This document shows positions 1-8,245 of a stretch of DNA of 59,862 bases, piece by piece. Below the pieces are notes generated by a model. The model made no database searches. It was not told where the DNA came from and was given only the letters and a program-made list of their open reading frames with translations. The DNA is taken from the NCBI GenBank assembly GCA_017546665.1, contig JAFYSE010000001.1, positions 1 through 59,862 of the forward strand, read 5' to 3'. Made by a program: the position numbers and the translations under genes. How positions within the stretch are numbered: position 1 is the stretch's first letter; each line of letters begins with the position of its first letter. This DNA comes from Clostridia bacterium. Its GTDB lineage: Bacteria > Bacillota > Clostridia > Oscillospirales > Acutalibacteraceae.

Positions 1-59
1 AATTTACCAACATTATGTGGATTCACAAAATGTTCCATTACTTTTTCTGAATATTCCAT
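1..59 (-). CDS. nifU: NifU/IscU-like Fe-S scaffold protein (N-terminus only)
   Basis: Only the first 19 codons lie in the window; the gene runs off the left edge. The visible N-terminus contains YSEKVMEHFVNPHN, typical of IscU/NifU-type scaffolds, on which Fe-S clusters are assembled with sulfur from the cysteine desulfurase. The ATG follows the nifS stop after a single base, and a GAAGG Shine-Dalgarno sits inside the end of nifS, so the two are co-translated. The assignment rests on this short stretch plus the nifS neighbour. The cluster-binding cysteines are outside the window. Confidence 0.8.
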   Translation of the reverse strand, partial: MEYSEKVMEHFVNPHNVGK

Positions 60-60
60 T

Positions 61-1236
61 TTATTTACCTTCTTTCTGTATTTTCTCCCAAAGTGGTGAC
101 ATATCACGAAGTCTTTCAATAATTGGTGGGAGTTTTTCTAAAATGTATTCCATTTCTTCAGGTGTGTTGTCTTCACAAAGGCTCAAACGGAGTGAACCGT
201 GTGCAATTTCGTGTGGAAGACCGATTGAGAGAAGCACATGGCTTGGGTCAAGTGAGCCTGATGTACAAGCAGAGCCTGAAGATGCACTGATTCCCATAAT
301 ATCAAGGTAGAGAAGAAGTGATTCACCCTCAACACCTTCAAAACAAGCACTTACATTACCCGGTAATCTGTGCTCACGGTCACCGTTGATACGGCTACGC
401 TCGATTTTGAGAATTCCCTCAATGAGTTGTTCTCTCAAACTAATGAGTTTCTTTGTGTTTTCTTCCATATGGTCACAAGCGTCTTTAAGTGCTGCCGCCA
501 TACCAACTATTGCAGGAACATTTTCTGTACCTGCACGACGATTTCTCTCCTGAGCACCACCTTCAATAAGGTTTGGAAGTCTTATACCCTTTTTGCAGTA
601 AAGACCACCCACGCCCTTTGGTCCGTGGAATTTATGACCTGAGAAAGACATCATGTCAATATTATCTGCCTTCACATCAACAGGAACATGTCCTACTGCC
701 TGAACCGCATCTGTGTGGAAAAGAACACCCTTTTCACGACAAACTGCACCAATTTCACGGATTGGCTGAACAGTTCCGATTTCGTTATTTGCAAACATAA
801 TTGTCACAAGTGCAGTATCATCTTTGATTGCATTTTTTACATCTTCAACCTTCACAAGACCGTTTTCATAAACATCAAGTAAAGTAATCTCAAAGCCCTC
901 TTTTTCGAGAACATTGAGTGTGTGAAGCACTGCATGGTGTTCAAACTTTGAACTGATAATATGTTTTTTACCTTTTTTTGACATAAGGTAAGCTGCACCT
1001 TTAATTGCCCAGTTGTCGCTCTCGCTACCACCTGATGAAAAATAAACATCATTAGGGTCAGCGTTAATGCACTCTGCAATAGTGTTACGTGCATCCCTTA
1101 CAGCGTGGAAAGCATCTTGTCCAACTGAATGTAAACTTGATGGGTTTCCATATATTTCCTCAAAGCACGGCATCATAGCATTAAGAGCCGTTTTTGATAT
1201 TTTTGTTGTTGCAGCATTATCTGCATAAACTTTCAT
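61..1236 (-). CDS. nifS: Cysteine desulfurase, NifS/IscS family
   Basis: PLP-dependent enzyme that takes sulfur from L-cysteine for Fe-S cluster assembly. The 391 aa match the usual family length. It starts [11 protein letters not shown], the class V aminotransferase opening. The PLP lysine lies in [12 protein letters not shown], and the mobile catalytic cysteine is in the [15 protein letters not shown] loop near residue 325, giving the NifS/IscS rather than SufS type. It is followed by nifU after one base and preceded by its own promoter (1286-1315). The upstream genes metH and rrf2 make this an Fe-S/sulfur locus. The symbol could equally be iscS. Confidence 0.95.
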   Translation of the reverse strand: MKVYADNAATTKISKTALNAMMPCFEEIYGNPSSLHSVGQDAFHAVRDARNTIAECINADPNDVYFSSGGSESDNWAIKGAAYLMSKKGKKHIISSKFEHHAVLHTLNVLEKEGFEITLLDVYENGLVKVEDVKNAIKDDTALVTIMFANNEIGTVQPIREIGAVCREKGVLFHTDAVQAVGHVPVDVKADNIDMMSFSGHKFHGPKGVGGLYCKKGIRLPNLIEGGAQERNRRAGTENVPAIVGMAAALKDACDHMEENTKKLISLREQLIEGILKIERSRINGDREHRLPGNVSACFEGVEGESLLLYLDIMGISASSGSACTSGSLDPSHVLLSIGLPHEIAHGSLRLSLCEDNTPEEMEYILEKLPPIIERLRDMSPLWEKIQKEGK

Positions 1237-1285
1237 ATATACATCTCTTTTCTATTTCATAGTAAATTACTGTGAATTCAATTAT

Positions 1286-1315
1286 ATGATACTACAATTG
1301 GTAATATTTTGTCAA
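1286..1315 (-). promoter_or_regulatory. Promoter of nifS with palindromic operator in the spacer
   Basis: On the minus strand, -35 TTGACA (1310-1315), an 18-base spacer and -10 TATCAT (1286-1291). The spacer holds ATTACCAATTGTAGT, a near-palindrome centred between the two boxes, where a repressor would block RNA polymerase. A similar TACTAATTTTGTA lies in the spacer of the rrf2 promoter, so this is a candidate Rrf2/IscR-type site. Boxes and palindrome are seen; the regulator assignment is inferred. Confidence 0.6.
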
Positions 1316-1337
1316 TTATAACAATGTACAAATAGCA

Positions 1338-3692
1338 CTATTCAGAGAAGAATTTTTCGGCAATTCTTACAGTTGTCATAGCATCTTTTGCGTAAAAGTC
1401 AGCACCTATCATTTCTGCATATTCAGGCGTCAAAACTGCACCACCAACCATAACTGCAATACTCTTGTCTTTTTCACGAAGGAGTTTTATTGTTTTTTCC
1501 ATTGAAGGTACTGTTGTTGTCATAAGTGCAGAAAGTCCAACGAATTTAACATTCTCACGAATTGCTGTTTCTACTATTGTTTCAGGCTTAACATCCTTAC
1601 CAAGGTCAATAACCTCATAACCATAGTTTTCCAAAAGCACATTTACAATATTTTTCCCTATATCGTGAATGTCTCCCTCAACGGTTGCCATAATTATCTT
1701 GCCCTTTTTCTCACCTTGTAAGCCTTTTTTCTCCATTTCATTTTTAAGTACATCAAAACTTACACCTGCAGTTTCGGCACTCATTAAGAGTCCAGGTAAA
1801 AAAATCTTATTATTTTCAAATCCCTCACCTACCACATCAAGTGCAGGAATAAGAATATTGTCAATAATTTCAAGGGGAGATTTTGTCTGTAATTCCTTTT
1901 CTGTTTCTTGTTTTGCTCTTTCTTTAAGGCCTTTAATTACGGCAGTTTTTAAATCAACAACATCTGTTTTTGTATCTGTCTTTACATCTGTTGCATTTGC
2001 AATATAGTCTTCAAAATTTTCATCAAGTCCCATTAAAGCGTTGTAGGAATAATAAGTATTCATCATCATTTCACTTTTTGGGTTTATAATGCCTGAGCTT
2101 AAGCCTTTTTGTAATGCAAGACCAAAGAATGTTGAGTTAATAAGTTCACGATTAGGAAGTCCGAAAGATACATTTGAAACACCTAAAATAGTTTTAACTC
2201 CAAGGTCATTTGTAAGCTTTTCAACACATTCCAAAGTGATTTTTGCACTATCCTTATTGGTACTGATTGTCATACAAAGCGGGTCAAAAACTAGGTCTTT
2301 TTTACTGATTCCGTATTCTTTTGCCTTGTTTATGATTTTCTCTGCTATCTCAATTCTGCCCTCAACAGTTTCAGGAATTCCGTTTTCGTCAAGAGTTAAG
2401 CAAACCACAACTCCACCATATTTTTTTACAAGTGGAAAAACAGAATTCATTGACTCCTCTTTACCATTGACAGAGTTTACCATAGCCTTACCATTATAAT
2501 AACGAAGTGCTTTTTCCATAACAACCGGGTTGGATGTATCAATCTGTAAAGGAGTATTTAGAATACTTTGAAGTCCCTTAACAGCATTTGTCATCATTTC
2601 ACATTCGTCAATTTCAGGGAGCCCCACATTCACATCAAGGACATCTGCACCCAAATCCGTCTGACCTACACCCTCACGGAAGATATATTCCATATCTTTA
2701 TTTCGGAGTGCTTCTTTAAGCATTTTTTTACCCGTTGGATTAATTCTTTCACCAACTATAATTGGCTTACGTTCAAAGAAAACGGACTTTGAATAAGACG
2801 AAACTGCAGTATGATTTTTTTCTGTAATTTCTTTGATTTCTCTGCCCTTGCAAAGTTCAATCATAGCCTTTATGTGCATTGGATTTGTGCCACAGCAACC
2901 ACCCAAAGCACAAGCACCGTTCTCTAAAATTTTAAGTTGCTTTTCTGCAAATTCTTCAGGGGTTACATTGTAAACTGTTTCACCATTTATAGAAACAGGA
3001 AGACCAGCATTTGGTTGAATGAAAATTGGTGTGCTTGAATACTTTGTCATTTCTTTTAACAAATCAAGCATCTGGTCAGGGCCAAGTCCACAGTTAAGAC
3101 CGATGGCATTAACTCCCAGTCCTTCCAATGTTACGATTGCAGTTTTTATATCAGCACCCGTTAAAAGTGTGCCTTTTTTATCAAAAATCATTGAAACGAA
3201 TATAGGAAGATTTGTGTTTTCTTTCGCTGCCAATACTGCTGCCTTGATTTCATACAAATCACCCATTGTTTCAATAAGCACAAGGTCTGCGGCTGCATTT
3301 TCACCTGCAATTACCTGTTCCTTGAAAAGGTTATAAGCATCTTCAAATGGTAAATCACCATAGGGTTCTAAAAGTTTACCGATTGGTCCAACATCAAGGG
3401 CTGTATAGGCATTTCTGCCACTTTCATTTATTGCATCCTTAACGATTTGAACGGCATTTGTGACGATTTCATTAACATTATCGAATTTAAGTCCGTTTGC
3501 ACCAAAAGTGTTTGTTGTTATTATGTCGCAACCTGCATCAAGGTATGATTTATGAACTTTTTTCACGATTTCGGGTGAATGGATATTTAAAAGTTCTGGT
3601 AACTCACCTTTTTTTAGTCCGTTCTTTTGAAGTTCAGTTCCCATTCCACCATCAAAGAAAAGTAAATCCTTACCGAATCTGTTTAACAACAT
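1338..3692 (-). CDS. metH: Cobalamin-dependent methionine synthase without activation domain
   Basis: Transfers methyl from methyltetrahydrofolate through cobalamin to homocysteine. Domain order is homocysteine methyltransferase (about residues 1-290, Zn ligands in LNCGLG and GGCCGT), pterin-binding (about 310-570, GERINPTGKK), cobalamin cap (about 580-660) and B12 Rossmann domain (about 665-784, DIHDIGKN for lower axial His ligation). It ends there: the AdoMet-dependent reactivation domain of the roughly 1200-aa enterobacterial enzyme is absent, common in Clostridia, where reactivation is a separate protein. The ATG at 3692 is preferred to an in-frame TTG at 3698 because AGGGG lies at good distance only from the ATG. 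It overlaps the rrf2 stop by 10 bases, indicating coupling. Confidence 0.9.
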   Translation of the reverse strand: MLLNRFGKDLLFFDGGMGTELQKNGLKKGELPELLNIHSPEIVKKVHKSYLDAGCDIITTNTFGANGLKFDNVNEIVTNAVQIVKDAINESGRNAYTALDVGPIGKLLEPYGDLPFEDAYNLFKEQVIAGENAAADLVLIETMGDLYEIKAAVLAAKENTNLPIFVSMIFDKKGTLLTGADIKTAIVTLEGLGVNAIGLNCGLGPDQMLDLLKEMTKYSSTPIFIQPNAGLPVSINGETVYNVTPEEFAEKQLKILENGACALGGCCGTNPMHIKAMIELCKGREIKEITEKNHTAVSSYSKSVFFERKPIIVGERINPTGKKMLKEALRNKDMEYIFREGVGQTDLGADVLDVNVGLPEIDECEMMTNAVKGLQSILNTPLQIDTSNPVVMEKALRYYNGKAMVNSVNGKEESMNSVFPLVKKYGGVVVCLTLDENGIPETVEGRIEIAEKIINKAKEYGISKKDLVFDPLCMTISTNKDSAKITLECVEKLTNDLGVKTILGVSNVSFGLPNRELINSTFFGLALQKGLSSGIINPKSEMMMNTYYSYNALMGLDENFEDYIANATDVKTDTKTDVVDLKTAVIKGLKERAKQETEKELQTKSPLEIIDNILIPALDVVGEGFENNKIFLPGLLMSAETAGVSFDVLKNEMEKKGLQGEKKGKIIMATVEGDIHDIGKNIVNVLLENYGYEVIDLGKDVKPETIVETAIRENVKFVGLSALMTTTVPSMEKTIKLLREKDKSIAVMVGGAVLTPEYAEMIGADFYAKDAMTTVRIAEKFFSE

Positions 3693-4117
3693 CCGCAATT
3701 CCCCTTTTCCTTCTGTTTGTCAACAAGATATTGGAGCGTTATTGAGTCCACAACCTCATTTACTGCATTAAGGACACATTGCCAGATTTCAAGAGTTACA
3801 CAGTCCATACAGTTTTCACATGGGTTATCATCGGTTTCAAGACAAGCAACAGGAGCAAGGCTACCCTCGGTAACACGAAGAATTTCACCAACTGTGTATT
3901 CAACGGGCTCACGGGTAAGTCTATATCCACCCTGAGCACCACGAATACTTTCAACAAGATTTTCCTTTGCCAAAAGTTTAATAATCTGTTCAAGGTATTT
4001 TTCGCTTATATTCTGTCTTGTCGCAATAGATTTTATTGAGATATAGCCATCGTCTTTGTGTATTGCTAAATCAGTCATAAGACGAAGTGCATATCTACCT
4101 TTTGTTGAGATTTTCAT
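3683..4117 (-). CDS. Rrf2-family transcriptional regulator (IscR-like)
   Basis: A 144-aa winged-helix protein opening MKISTKGRYALRLM, the Rrf2 signature, with SEKYLEQIIKLL and GAQGGYRL around the DNA-reading helix and wing. Cysteines near residues 92, 99, 102 and 105 (VACLET, NPCENCMDC) resemble the IscR/RsrR cluster-binding set, and the C-terminus adds GNCGCC. It probably senses Fe-S or sulfur status and controls this operon, since metH overlaps its stop and nifSU follow. A similar near-palindrome lies in its own promoter and in the nifS promoter. IscR versus CymR type cannot be settled by eye; the cysteine set favours IscR. Confidence 0.88.
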   Translation of the reverse strand: MKISTKGRYALRLMTDLAIHKDDGYISIKSIATRQNISEKYLEQIIKLLAKENLVESIRGAQGGYRLTREPVEYTVGEILRVTEGSLAPVACLETDDNPCENCMDCVTLEIWQCVLNAVNEVVDSITLQYLVDKQKEKGNCGCC

Positions 4118-4160
4118 TCTATCTACACCCTTTTAGAGTATTATTCTATGTTGCTTATAT

Positions 4161-4189
4161 AATATAATACAAAATTAGTAGGAATTCAA
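4161..4189 (-). promoter_or_regulatory. Promoter of rrf2-metH with candidate autoregulatory box
   Basis: Minus-strand -35 TTGAAT (4184-4189), 17-base spacer, -10 TATATT (4161-4166). The spacer contains TACTAATTTTGTA (about 4168-4180), similar to the near-palindrome in the nifS promoter, suggesting autoregulation. Inference from motif similarity. Confidence 0.5.
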
Positions 4190-4257
4190 TAGTTAATTCA
4201 TATAATTTTGGTGGGAATTAAAATTTTATGCAAAAGAATTGGATAAATTGTAATTTG

Positions 4258-4290
4258 GCAAAATAATAAGCGTGGTTTTCACCACGCCTT
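4258..4290 (-). terminator. Rho-independent terminator after gtrA
   Basis: Reading minus: stem GCGTGGT / ACCACGC (4270-4287) with a GAAA loop, then TTATTATTTT. It lies just past the gtrA stop and ends the pair nadE-gtrA. Confidence 0.8.
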
Positions 4291-4295
4291 TTTGT

Positions 4296-4742
4296 TCATT
4301 CTGTTTTTGCTCTATCCTTTTCTGCCAGATTATTTGTATTCATTGAATTGCGATACACAACGAATCGGCAGTAGAGATATTCTGTAATAAGATTACAAGC
4401 CATTGTTACGCCTTCAACTATGTAATTATTAACGCCTGCATTTTCGGCTAACTGACCGAGATATAATGAAACAGGTGTGAATACGCAATAGAAAAGTGCA
4501 ACTTTAAGCATTGCAACGGGTACATTTGTTGCTGACTTAAATGTGAATTTTCTGTTTACTGTGAAATTATAAAGAACTGACAAAATAAGAGAAGGTAGGT
4601 ATGCTTTCCAATGTACACAGTTTGTGAGTTCATGAATAATTGTATATGAAACAATCTGAATAATTCCTGCACCCATTGAGAATGCGACGAATTTAGCAAT
4701 TTGAATTATTGTTTCTTTAGTTCCTAATTTCTGCTTTTCCAT
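4296..4742 (-). CDS. GtrA-like family membrane protein
   Basis: A 148-aa protein with four predicted hydrophobic segments (about residues 15-35, 45-60, 78-98, 108-125) and the GtrA hallmark NFTVNRKFTF after the second segment. GtrA relatives are small membrane proteins associated with moving lipid-linked sugars across the membrane, for example in O-antigen or teichoic acid glycosylation. No glycosyltransferase lies next to it here; the nearest gene, nadE, is 12 bases upstream and probably co-transcribed. Family membership is clear, the substrate unknown. Confidence 0.85.
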   Translation of the reverse strand: MEKQKLGTKETIIQIAKFVAFSMGAGIIQIVSYTIIHELTNCVHWKAYLPSLILSVLYNFTVNRKFTFKSATNVPVAMLKVALFYCVFTPVSLYLGQLAENAGVNNYIVEGVTMACNLITEYLYCRFVVYRNSMNTNNLAEKDRAKTE

Positions 4743-4754
4743 AATAACCCTCCG

Positions 4755-5492
4755 TTATATTTCAGGCTTGAATGACGGCATAAGTTCCAATTTAAACAAG
4801 TTCATTTTATGCTTTCTGTCAATAATTGCTTGTTTTTCTTTATCTTCGATTTCACCTGTTCTGATATATCTGTCAAGTTCAGCATAGGTAAAGCCCAAAT
4901 TGTCTTCATCAGTTTTACCACAAAGTCCGTCAATAGGTACTTTTTCAACAAGATTATAGGGAAGACCGATAAGGTGACCGATTTCTTTCATTTCGGCAAC
5001 AGTAATGTTCGAGCAAGGACTGAAATCCCCTACTGAATCACCATAACGGGTTGAATAGCCAACCCAATCTTCAGAAAGATTACAAGTATTTGCCACACGA
5101 CCGTTAACTGACTGGCTTACTGCATAAAGAGTTGTCATTCTTACTCTTGGTGGAATATTTTGCACAGTTTGAGCTGTAATTTCCAAATTATTTGGAAAAT
5201 TCTTCATAAGTCCATCCACCGTATCTTTAATATTAACGATATAATGTTTAATTCCAAGATGCTCTACTAACTGCTTTGCACAGTCAATATCGTGTTGTTC
5301 ACCACAAGGCATAAGCACACCAATTACCCTATCCTTGCCCAAGGCTTCAACACAAAGAGCTGCAACGATTGATGAATCCTTTCCACCTGAAATACCTACA
5401 ACAGCATTACAGCCTTTTCCGTTTTCTTCGAAAAAGTTACGAATCCATTCTATACATTCATTTTTTACTTTTAAAGCATCAAACTGATACAT
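4755..5492 (-). CDS. nadE: NH3-dependent NAD+ synthetase
   Basis: Final step of NAD synthesis: amidation of nicotinic acid adenine dinucleotide with ammonia, using ATP. The PP-loop is GISGGKDSS near residue 37, and the 245-aa length shows only the synthetase domain, without a glutaminase (nitrilase) domain, hence ammonia-dependent. Other family motifs seen are NLSEDWVGYSTRYGD and LCGKTDEDNLGF. The ATG at 5492 follows GGAG at 10 bases and is preferred over a GTG nine bases earlier. pncC upstream and pncB at 52.8 kb belong to the same metabolism. Confidence 0.93.
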   Translation of the reverse strand: MYQFDALKVKNECIEWIRNFFEENGKGCNAVVGISGGKDSSIVAALCVEALGKDRVIGVLMPCGEQHDIDCAKQLVEHLGIKHYIVNIKDTVDGLMKNFPNNLEITAQTVQNIPPRVRMTTLYAVSQSVNGRVANTCNLSEDWVGYSTRYGDSVGDFSPCSNITVAEMKEIGHLIGLPYNLVEKVPIDGLCGKTDEDNLGFTYAELDRYIRTGEIEDKEKQAIIDRKHKMNLFKLELMPSFKPEI

Positions 5493-5533
5493 AAATATCA
5501 CACTCCATTTTTACTATTGTACCACCTTTTTAC

Positions 5534-5564
5534 AAAAAAATAAAGAGCCACTTTCGTAGCTCTT
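5534..5564 (-). terminator. Rho-independent terminator overlapping the pncC stop
   Basis: Minus strand: nine-pair stem AAGAGCTAC / GTGGCTCTT around GAAA, then TATTTTTTT. The 5' arm begins within the pncC stop codon, so pncC and nadE are probably separate transcripts. Confidence 0.8.
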
Positions 5565-6060
5565 AACACAATACTTTCAAAAGTTCGCAAACTATCTTTT
5601 CTGCCACCATCATTTTACACTCAAATCGTGTTGATTGTGGTAAAAATTCAAAGTAATAATCATAAACTTTATCTTTGAAACTAAAGGAAAACCACACACT
5701 ACCCGGTTTAGAAGCATTTTCATTTTCAGGGTCAACATTTTCAAGTGAGCCTGTTACACCCACACCAACATCAGCATTATACGCCTTACGGCAAGCCTCT
5801 GCCATAGCACAGGCAGTTTCCTTTGAATAAACCGAGTATTTTTCAATAGTTTCTTCGGGTACACCCTGCATAATTTTTGACTCGTTGCAATATGTGACAA
5901 AAGCACCCTTCAAAACAGATGATGCACCTTCCGTATCGGTTATAAGGGATGCTATCTGTCCCGATGTACAGCTTTCCATTGTTGTTATTGTAAGATTTTT
6001 TTCTATTAACAACTTGGTAAGTTTGGCATATTCATTTCTGATTTCCTGCTCATTATACAT
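5563..6060 (-). CDS. pncC: Nicotinamide-nucleotide amidohydrolase, CinA C-terminal family
   Basis: A 165-aa stand-alone CinA C-terminal domain. PncC deamidates NMN to nicotinic acid mononucleotide, returning the by-product of NAD-dependent DNA ligase to the NAD pool. The nucleotide-site motif is TMESCTSGQIASLI (usual form AESCTGG), followed by AFVTYCNESK. The later glycine-rich loop, commonly GIAGPGG, is here VTGSLENVDPENENASKPG, a longer and divergent loop. AGGAGA precedes the ATG. nadE downstream fits an NAD role; because of the altered loops enzymatic activity is likely but not certain. Confidence 0.8.
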   Translation of the reverse strand: MYNEQEIRNEYAKLTKLLIEKNLTITTMESCTSGQIASLITDTEGASSVLKGAFVTYCNESKIMQGVPEETIEKYSVYSKETACAMAEACRKAYNADVGVGVTGSLENVDPENENASKPGSVWFSFSFKDKVYDYYFEFLPQSTRFECKMMVAEKIVCELLKVLC

Positions 6061-6128
6061 TTTTCTATCTCCTGATTTATTCTGTCTTGGCTTTTCCTAC
6101 TATATAATATTACCATTTATTTGGATAT

Positions 6129-6160
6129 AAAACAAGAGGACAGTAAAAAACTGTCCTCTG
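6129..6160 (-). terminator. Rho-independent terminator after lysS
   Basis: Minus strand: perfect ten-pair stem AGAGGACAGT / ACTGTCCTCT with a T-rich loop, then TGTTTTAT. Placed immediately after lysS. Confidence 0.85.
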
Positions 6161-6170
6161 TCATATTATT

Positions 6171-7664
6171 TTAGTCTAATGGTTTCATTGTTGGGAACAA
6201 GATTACATCACGGATTGCCTGACTGTCTGTAAGTAACATTGTCATACGGTCAATACCGAAACCGATACCACCTGTTGGTGGCATGCCCAATTCAAGAGCA
6301 TAAAGGAAATCTTCGTCAGTTGTGTTAGCTTCTTCGTCACCAAGGGCAAGAAGCTCTTCCTGAGCCTTGAATCTTTCTCTCTGGTCGATTGGGTCGTTAA
6401 GCTCTGAATATGCATTCGCCATTTCCCAACCATTCATAAAGAACTCAAAACGTTCAACATAGTTAGGGTCCTCAGGCTTTTTCTTTGTAAGTGGAGAAAT
6501 CTCGATTGGGTGGTCCATAACGAATGTTGGCTGAATAAGATGGTCCTCAACAAATTCTTCAAAGAAGAGATTGAGAATATCGCCCTTCTTGTGGTGCTTT
6601 TCAAACTCAACATGGTGCTCCTTAGCAACTGCATGAGCTTCTTCTGTTGAATTGATTTCGTTAAAGTCAACACCTGAATATTTCTTAACTGCGTCAAGCA
6701 TTGTAATTCTCTCGAATGGCTTACCTAAATCCATTTCAATACCATTGAATACGATTTTTGTTGTGCCGAGAACTTCCTGTGCTACATAACGGTAAAGATT
6801 TTCTGTTAAGTCCATCATACCGTGGTAGTCAGTATATGCCTGATAGAGTTCCATAAGAGTAAATTCCGGGTTATGTCTTGTGTCAAGACCTTCGTTACGG
6901 AAAACACGACCGATTTCGTAAACTCTTTCCATACCACCAACGATAAGACGTTTTAAGTAAAGTTCAAGAGAAATACGAAGTTTGATATCAGTATCAAGTG
7001 CATTGAAATGTGTTTCAAATGGACGAGCCGCTGCACCACCTGCATTGTAAACAAGCATTGGTGTTTCAACTTCCATAAAGCCTTCACCATCAAGATATTT
7101 ACGAACTGCACTGATAATCTTTGAACGGTTGATAAGAGTCTGTTTTGACTCCTGATTCATAATAAGGTCAATATATCTTTGACGATATCTCATATCAGTA
7201 TTTGTAAGACCGTGGAACTTTTCAGGAAGAATCTGCAAGCTCTTTGAAAGAAGAGTTACCTTTGTAGCGTGAATTGAGATTTCACCTGTTTTTGTTCTGA
7301 AAACTTCACCCTCAATGCCGATAATGTCGCCAATATCAAGTTTCTTAAAGCCCTTATATTCTTCTTCGCCGATGCTATCCCTTGCAACATAAGACTGGAT
7401 ATTACCCTTTAAGTCCTGAATATTGCAGAATGATGCTTTACCCATAACACGCTTTGACATCATACGGCCTGCAACACGAACAGTTTTGCCTTCAAGCTCG
7501 TCAAAGTTATCCTTAACATCGGCACTGTGATGAGTTTGGTCATATTTTGTGATTACAAATGGGTCCTTGCCCTCGTCCTGCAAAGCCTTAAGCTTTTCCT
7601 GACGGATTCTTTGCTGTTCACCTAAATCAAGTTCAGGCTGATTTTGCTTAATGTTATCTGCCAT
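6171..7664 (-). CDS. lysS: Lysyl-tRNA synthetase, class II
   Basis: Charges tRNA-Lys. The 497 aa are the usual length, with an N-terminal OB-fold anticodon domain (about 60-150; VRVAGRMMSKR) and a class II catalytic core: motif 2 around FRNEGLDTRHNPEFT and motif 3 at GIGFGIDRMTMLL. The C-terminus ends RDVILFPTMKPLD, typical of bacterial LysS. It lies 13 bases after greA, so both use the promoter at 8217-8245, the common greA-lysS pairing of Firmicutes. No T-box leader is seen. Confidence 0.97.
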   Translation of the reverse strand: MADNIKQNQPELDLGEQQRIRQEKLKALQDEGKDPFVITKYDQTHHSADVKDNFDELEGKTVRVAGRMMSKRVMGKASFCNIQDLKGNIQSYVARDSIGEEEYKGFKKLDIGDIIGIEGEVFRTKTGEISIHATKVTLLSKSLQILPEKFHGLTNTDMRYRQRYIDLIMNQESKQTLINRSKIISAVRKYLDGEGFMEVETPMLVYNAGGAAARPFETHFNALDTDIKLRISLELYLKRLIVGGMERVYEIGRVFRNEGLDTRHNPEFTLMELYQAYTDYHGMMDLTENLYRYVAQEVLGTTKIVFNGIEMDLGKPFERITMLDAVKKYSGVDFNEINSTEEAHAVAKEHHVEFEKHHKKGDILNLFFEEFVEDHLIQPTFVMDHPIEISPLTKKKPEDPNYVERFEFFMNGWEMANAYSELNDPIDQRERFKAQEELLALGDEEANTTDEDFLYALELGMPPTGGIGFGIDRMTMLLTDSQAIRDVILFPTMKPLD

Positions 7665-7677
7665 TTTAAATCTTTCC

Positions 7678-8145
7678 TTATCTTGTGATTTCTACGATTT
7701 TGAATTCAAGTGTGCCTGATGGTACATCAACAGTAACCTTATCGCCTTTTTTGTGACCGATAAGTGCTTTACCAACAGGAGATTCGTCTGAAATCTTACC
7801 TGCAGCAGGGTCAGCCTGTGCAAAACCTACGATTGTATATGTGAAAGCCTTTTTCTTTTTATCTGTAAGTTTAACAGTTGAACCAATGTGAACGTTTTCA
7901 TTGCCAAGTGATTCAACATCAAGAACCTTTGCGTTTTTGATGATGTACTCAATTTCGCTGATTCTTGCTTCAAGTTTAGCCTGGTCGTTCATAGCTTCAT
8001 CATATTCGCTGTTTTCTGACAAGTCACCAAAGCTCTTAGCAAGTTTAATCTTTTCCGCTGCTTCTTTTCGTCCTTCAACCTTTAATTGTTCAAGTTCTGC
8101 CTCAAGTTCTTTGAGACCTTCAATGGTAAGTAATGTTTCTGCCAT
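7678..8145 (-). CDS. greA: Transcription elongation factor GreA
   Basis: Rescues backtracked RNA polymerase by stimulating transcript cleavage. The 155 aa have an N-terminal coiled-coil finger (about residues 8-75) whose tip carries the acidic pair in GDLSENSEYDEA, and a C-terminal FKBP-like domain with SPVGKALIGHKKGD. It opens with LLTIEGLKELEAELEQL, standard for GreA. First gene of greA-lysS, with a near-consensus promoter. Confidence 0.97.
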   Translation of the reverse strand: MAETLLTIEGLKELEAELEQLKVEGRKEAAEKIKLAKSFGDLSENSEYDEAMNDQAKLEARISEIEYIIKNAKVLDVESLGNENVHIGSTVKLTDKKKKAFTYTIVGFAQADPAAGKISDESPVGKALIGHKKGDKVTVDVPSGTLEFKIVEITR

Positions 8146-8216
8146 TTTAAAAACTCCTTTAAATTCGGATTTTGGGCATAACTAAACAAGCAGTTATACT
8201 GCCCCAATTAGCATAT

Positions 8217-8245
8217 ATTATATTAAATCTTTCCATTTATGTCAA
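8217..8245 (-). promoter_or_regulatory. Consensus sigma-A promoter of greA-lysS
   Basis: Minus strand -35 TTGACA (8240-8245), 17-base spacer, -10 TATAAT (8217-8222), a perfect match to the vegetative consensus. The -35 box overlaps the stop codon of the upstream unknown gene; no terminator separates them, so readthrough from that gene is possible. Confidence 0.85.

Noticed and set aside
2089..2499. 136-aa plus-strand open frame
   Set aside because: It lies wholly inside metH on the opposite strand, has no family features and reflects the coding bias of the real gene. Other long frames opposite mutS2, ffh and murE were dropped for the same reason.
3693..3698. TTG start for metH at 3698
   Set aside because: The ribosome site AGGGG is too close to the TTG; the ATG at 3692 has normal spacing and begins the conserved region.
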